From NCBI RefSeq assembly GCF_028735875.1, contig NZ_CP117834.1, positions 3,584,001 to 3,648,000 on the forward strand: a stretch of 64,000 nt of DNA, written 5' to 3'. Made by a program: the position numbers and the translations under genes. Shown piece after piece: positions 63,079 through 64,000 of this stretch. This stretch comes from Shouchella hunanensis. GTDB lineage: Bacteria; Bacillota; Bacilli; Bacillales; Bacillaceae_D. Each line of letters begins with the position of its first letter. Within the stretch, counting starts at the first letter, position 1. The notes under the pieces are model-generated. The model worked only from the letters and a program-made list of their open reading frames with translations, ran no database searches and was not told where the DNA came from.

Positions 63079-63288
63079 CTTCTCTCCTCCTTCATTCTTT
63101 TCAAACAATAAGTGCCCTACCTCTCACTCATCGTTACGGTTCCTAGACCGAGCCACTTGAATGAAAAAAATGTATGCCGTAAAGTCGCAAAATCAAAAAG
63201 CACCTCTCCTTTTCCGTGGACATTTATTCTATACCCGCTCTATCTGTTTTAAAAACAATCATTTATAAGAATCTGTATTACTACACAA
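63079..63288. other. Gap between the 52- and 27-residue genes
   Basis: This 210-bp stretch has a TTACGG/CCGTAA inverted repeat around 63130-63185 and a GGTTCCTAGACC dyad that together could fold in RNA. It also has a GTG-started 28-codon frame close behind AAAGGAG (spacing too short). I see no convincing gene, riboswitch class or promoter. Confidence 0.3.
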
Positions 63289-63311
63289 CAAAAAAAGAGC
63301 CAAGAGGCTCA
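63289..63311 (-). terminator. Terminator of the 27-codon gene
   Basis: GAGCC pairs with GGCTC around a short A-rich loop and is followed on the minus strand by TTTTTTTG. It starts one base after the small gene's stop codon. Confidence 0.8.
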
Positions 63312-63395
63312 TTAGGCATAATAGCTATTAATCATGTCTAAAATCGTTATATCCTCTTCTTGTTCATTACGCTGCGAGTCTTTTTCAGTTGCCAT
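63312..63395 (-). CDS. 27-residue acidic peptide gene
   Basis: A complete small transcription unit: promoter, AGGAGGAGATACT ribosome binding site, ATG 63395, 27 codons and a terminator one base after the stop. The peptide begins MATEKDSQRNEQEED, then turns hydrophobic (ITILDMINSYYA). It has no signal sequence and is not recognised. The clean regulatory parts make it much more credible than its length suggests. A signalling or regulatory peptide is possible. Confidence 0.7.
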   Translation of the reverse strand: MATEKDSQRNEQEEDITILDMINSYYA

Positions 63396-63431
63396 AGTAT
63401 CTCCTCCTGAAATTGATTGTGCTTACTACAT

Positions 63432-63460
63432 ACTATATGCCATTGTATTATAACAGTCAA
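63432..63460 (-). promoter_or_regulatory. SigmaA promoter of the 27-codon gene
   Basis: On the minus strand TTGACT (63455-63460) and TATAGT (63432-63437) are separated by exactly 17 bases. Transcription should start near 63425, about 30 bases before the start codon. Confidence 0.75.
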
Positions 63461-63550
63461 TACTTTTTTCGTTTGTTTTATAACAATTGTTTTTGAATAA
63501 ACCGTATTTTTTATCACAAACTAAAAAAAACGAGACAGAGGAGCTTTTAC

Positions 63551-64000
63551 ATGACACGTTTATTTAAAGTGTGCGTCACGTTCATACTTGTTGTATTAGT
63601 AGCAACTGGTTGTGTGCAAGGTCATACACCACAAAAACAAAGTGAGGACATAAAGAAGTTATCAAATCGTCAAGATGTTAATCACGTCAAGCTGGAACAA
63701 ACAACAGAGAGTGAAGTCTATGCAACTGAAATTGAAACCTATTTAGGCTCTGTTTACTCATTACTTCCGGGCCTTGGAACAGAAGTAGATAATGGGATTC
63801 ATGGCGGAGTAAATCAACTTGATACTCTTTTAACAAAAGCGGAAGAGTTTGAAGCCATTCCATCGGTAGAACCATTTCACAAGTTAAAGGATTTACATCA
63901 TTCTTACCTTGTTGCGTTAGAAGAATTGGATGCTGCAAAAGATGAAAATGATGCTCGGCTTCATTATAGTTATGCGACATTAACAATTCGCTTATATGCA
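63551..64000 (+). CDS. Lipoprotein, 5' part (runs off the window)
   Basis: From ATG 63551, after GAGGAGCTTTTAC, the frame stays open for 150 codons to the last base. It starts with a signal peptide and lipobox VATGC (Cys about residue 20), so it is an exported lipoprotein. The visible mature part is helical and acidic, with QLDTLLTKAEEFEAIPSVEPFHKL and a DAAKDENDARLHYSY segment. The family is not recognised. A minus-strand frame inside it is not a gene. It is divergent from the 27-codon gene. Confidence 0.85.
   Translation, partial: MTRLFKVCVTFILVVLVATGCVQGHTPQKQSEDIKKLSNRQDVNHVKLEQTTESEVYATEIETYLGSVYSLLPGLGTEVDNGIHGGVNQLDTLLTKAEEFEAIPSVEPFHKLKDLHHSYLVALEELDAAKDENDARLHYSYATLTIRLYA

Noticed and set aside
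63687-63986. 99-codon minus-strand frame at the right end
   Set aside because: It lies inside the plus-strand lipoprotein, which has a proper start site and signal peptide.

Overview
The window comes from a low-GC Gram-positive, endospore-forming member of the Bacillaceae. The best fit is an alkaliphile of the Shouchella (Bacillus clausii/lehensis) group. The reasons are B-type RNase P RNA, Bacillus-like gene order (ypsC-rnpB-gpsB-ypsA-cotD-yprB-yprA, and yneT-parE-parC), spore-coat and exosporium-type genes, AAGGAGG ribosome binding sites, frequent TTG/GTG starts, and MotB residues matching what I recall of the B. clausii dual-ion flagellar motor. The genus call is inference. I saw no insertion sequence, prophage, CRISPR array or tRNA, so this looks like ordinary chromosome with a metabolic accessory half (1-32 kb) and a core half (32-64 kb). 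Most genes are on the minus strand.

Layout. 0-9.7 kb: a minus-strand catabolic cluster with an IclR regulator, SDR, PPC-domain protein, acyl-CoA ligase, thiolase plus DUF35 partner, FAD-linked oxidase, and a TRAP transporter behind a cre-like site. 9.8-15.1 kb: a PucR/CdaR-type regulator, aldehyde dehydrogenase, 3-hydroxyisobutyrate-dehydrogenase-like protein, and a DUF3100 membrane protein apparently split into two genes. 15.2-17.3 kb: a cupin gene with a SigmaK-like promoter and a collagen-like exosporium-type glycoprotein. 17.4-19.2 kb: a TetR regulator and a DUF418 membrane protein. 19.3-25.6 kb: a TetR-controlled peptide-type ABC transporter. 25.8-32.2 kb: a MocR regulator divergent from an Asp/Glu racemase, then a beta-lactamase-fold hydrolase, a DbpA-like helicase, MsrA and an MFS exporter.

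32.3-47.6 kb: YitT protein, MotAB, an AI-2E/YtvI-type protein, YteA, topoisomerase IV (ParC/ParE), YneT, an OpuF-type compatible-solute transporter with the binding protein fused to the permease, FadH-like SDR, a lone XerS-like recombinase preceded by a large inverted repeat, and a small membrane protein. 47.6-64 kb: M32 carboxypeptidase, YneR, DUF2564, gluconokinase, the ypsC-rnpB-gpsB-ypsA-cotD block, the mrfA/mrfB (yprA/yprB) DNA-repair pair, PepF, an esterase, several small proteins including a complete 27-codon gene with promoter and terminator, and a lipoprotein cut by the window edge.

How they fit together: the first 15 kb reads as two neighbouring uptake-and-degradation modules for organic acids, each with its own permease type, CoA or NAD enzymes and regulator. 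The middle and right parts hold chromosome segregation, motility, osmoprotection, spore coat and RNA-processing functions. Starts were moved downstream of the longest reading frame wherever a clear ribosome binding site demanded it. Function assignments rest on reading motifs by eye; no database search was possible.
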